This document shows, in pieces, positions 62,845 through 64,000 of a stretch of 64,000 nucleotides of DNA. The stretch is from Marinifilum fragile JCM 15579 (GTDB taxonomy: Bacteria > Bacteroidota > Bacteroidia > Bacteroidales > Marinifilaceae): the NCBI RefSeq assembly GCF_001310955.1, contig NZ_BAZX01000021.1:1-64000 (forward strand), in the 5' to 3' direction. A program made the translations under genes and the position numbers. Below the pieces are notes generated by a model. It was not told the origin of the DNA. It ran no database searches and saw nothing but the letters and a program-made list of their open reading frames with translations. Position 1 is the first letter of the stretch, and each line of letters begins with the position of its first letter.

Positions 62845-64000
62845 ATGATTAAAGGAAGAGAAAAAACATTAGCAAGGATAAGTAGCATTGTTCAGGTTGC
62901 CTTATCCCTGGGCTGCTATTGGTTTGTTGCTTGGGCAACAAACAATTATTTGCGGCCCGTTGAAATTGCTGCTCACGATACCAATATTGTTTATTTAATG
63001 ATTATCGCAATATGGTACACACTTATTAAGGAATTCAATTTGGGGAAAATGCTAAGGGTAAAAACCTATTCCGAATTGTTTGCCGAGTATTTTGCAATGG
63101 TATTTATCAGTTCAGGCTTGTTGTATTTAGGAAGCTTGTTTTTAACCGATACCGTTCCTGTATTAATTCTGGCATTGTTTGCCTGTTTGAATATGGCCGT
63201 CTTGTTCAGCTTCAGAATGATGAGCTATACCATATTCAAAAAAATTAGAGGGAAAGGATACAACACGCGTAATGTATTGATTGTAGCTGATGATGAATCA
63301 TACCTGCACTTTATTGATAGAATGCTTTTTATTCGCGATTGGGGATATCGTGTTTGGGCAATCATGTCGGATGGGAAGCACATTAAAAACAAATACGATT
63401 CTCACGTAAGAGTACTGCATGAGCATTTTCAATTGAATGAGATTATTGATGCCAATGTTGTGGATGAGGTAATTTACTGTAAGGGAAAATTCAATAATGA
63501 CGAAGTGCGTGCTTTAATCTATGCTTGTTCAGAAGTTGGAGTAACCTTTAGGGTATATTCGGAGCTTTTAAGTGTGGTTAGTATGCGTTCTCATTTGACT
63601 TATTTTAAGGAACTTCCGTTTTTGACATTTGCAAACAATACAAAAAACTACTTTGCTTTAAAGGTGAAGGAGATTCTCGATTTTGTATTCTCATTTTGCA
63701 TTGTAGTATTAATTTCTCCAGTGTTACTAGGAATAGCCATTGCAATTAAAATTGAGGATGGAGGTTCGATATTTTTCAAGCAAGAAAGAGTTGGTTTAAA
63801 CGGACGGTTGTTCAAGTGTTTAAAGTTTAGAACAATGGTTGAGAATGCAGAAGCTCTTCGAGTGAAGCTGGAAAATATGAATGAACAATCGGGACCTGTT
63901 TTCAAGATTAAAAACGATCCTAGAGTTACTCGTGTGGGAAGGTTTCTACGCAAAACTTCACTGGATGAACTCCCACAATTCTTTAATGTATTAAAAGGAG
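62845..64000 (+). CDS. Undecaprenyl-phosphate sugar phosphotransferase (PHPT/WcaJ type), partial
   Basis: The reading frame is open from ATG 62845 to the right edge (385 codons), so the C-terminus is missing. The N-terminal part has about four to five membrane segments. A CoA-binding-like domain (RNVLIVADDESYLHF) is followed by the start of the bacterial sugar transferase domain, with FFKQERVGLNGRLFKCLKFRTM, NDPRVTRVGRFLRKTSLDELPQF and NVLKG. This enzyme transfers sugar-1-phosphate from a UDP-sugar to undecaprenyl phosphate and so begins repeat-unit synthesis. Its sugar cannot be told. Confidence 0.92.
   Translation, partial: MIKGREKTLARISSIVQVALSLGCYWFVAWATNNYLRPVEIAAHDTNIVYLMIIAIWYTLIKEFNLGKMLRVKTYSELFAEYFAMVFISSGLLYLGSLFLTDTVPVLILALFACLNMAVLFSFRMMSYTIFKKIRGKGYNTRNVLIVADDESYLHFIDRMLFIRDWGYRVWAIMSDGKHIKNKYDSHVRVLHEHFQLNEIIDANVVDEVIYCKGKFNNDEVRALIYACSEVGVTFRVYSELLSVVSMRSHLTYFKELPFLTFANNTKNYFALKVKEILDFVFSFCIVVLISPVLLGIAIAIKIEDGGSIFFKQERVGLNGRLFKCLKFRTMVENAEALRVKLENMNEQSGPVFKIKNDPRVTRVGRFLRKTSLDELPQFFNVLKG

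Overview
The window reads as chromosomal DNA of an AT-rich member of the Bacteroidota, most likely a marine Bacteroidales/Marinilabiliales-type organism (inference; no rRNA is present to confirm it). The evidence is family content (DUF3078, DUF6146, TorF-like and Hsp20 proteins, DUF349 protein, fused malic enzyme/PTA, UpxY antiterminator, S9 peptidase), promoter boxes close to the Bacteroidota TAnnTTTG -7 element in front of many genes, and starts that mostly lack Shine-Dalgarno sequences. No rRNA, tRNA, insertion sequence, prophage or CRISPR array was found.

Layout. Positions 1-37800 are mostly housekeeping genes: mnmA (broken), DUF3078, a small DUF6146 lipoprotein, an AddA-like helicase-nuclease, a MORN-type lipoprotein, DUF2284, an SLC13 permease (broken) next to cysQ, an S9 peptidase, an Lrp/AsnC regulator next to a large PAS/GAF hybrid histidine kinase, a lipoprotein, queE (broken), a TorF-like porin, rubrerythrin, trmD, hsp20, a DUF349 protein, pyrG-yidC, a methyltransferase, an M20 amidohydrolase, an M23 protein, two unassigned genes, and maeB.

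Positions about 38100 to the right edge form one co-directional surface-polysaccharide locus. It opens with a long leader and a upxY/NusG-type antiterminator. It continues with wecC and wecB (UDP-ManNAcA supply), a Wzx-type flippase, sugar aminotransferase, glycosyltransferases, a WbqC/ATP-grasp/PLP-enzyme trio, a Wzy-type polymerase, three tandem CelD-like acyltransferases, NodB-type deacetylases, two tandem CapK/PaaK-type adenylating enzymes, a second ATP-grasp protein, an alpha/alpha-toroid protein, a WecG-type transferase and, cut by the edge, the initiating undecaprenyl-phosphate sugar phosphotransferase. Together these could make, decorate, flip and polymerise an N-acetylmannosaminuronate-containing glycan carrying acyl or aminoacyl groups (inference).

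The most unusual signal is not a gene family. Four intergenic tandem arrays fall into two period classes. Two arrays (18-243 and 13908-14166) repeat every 40-42 nt, and each unit is a hairpin plus an A6/U6 tract. The stem sequences differ completely between the arrays, but the architecture and the strand of the U-tract are the same. Two more arrays (32826-33002 and 58785-59120) repeat every 21-22 nt without conserved hairpins. I know of no described family that covers these. Three conserved genes in the first 20 kb (mnmA, the SLC13 permease, queE) each carry one single-base-type frameshift, which points to sequencing or assembly error or to recent decay.
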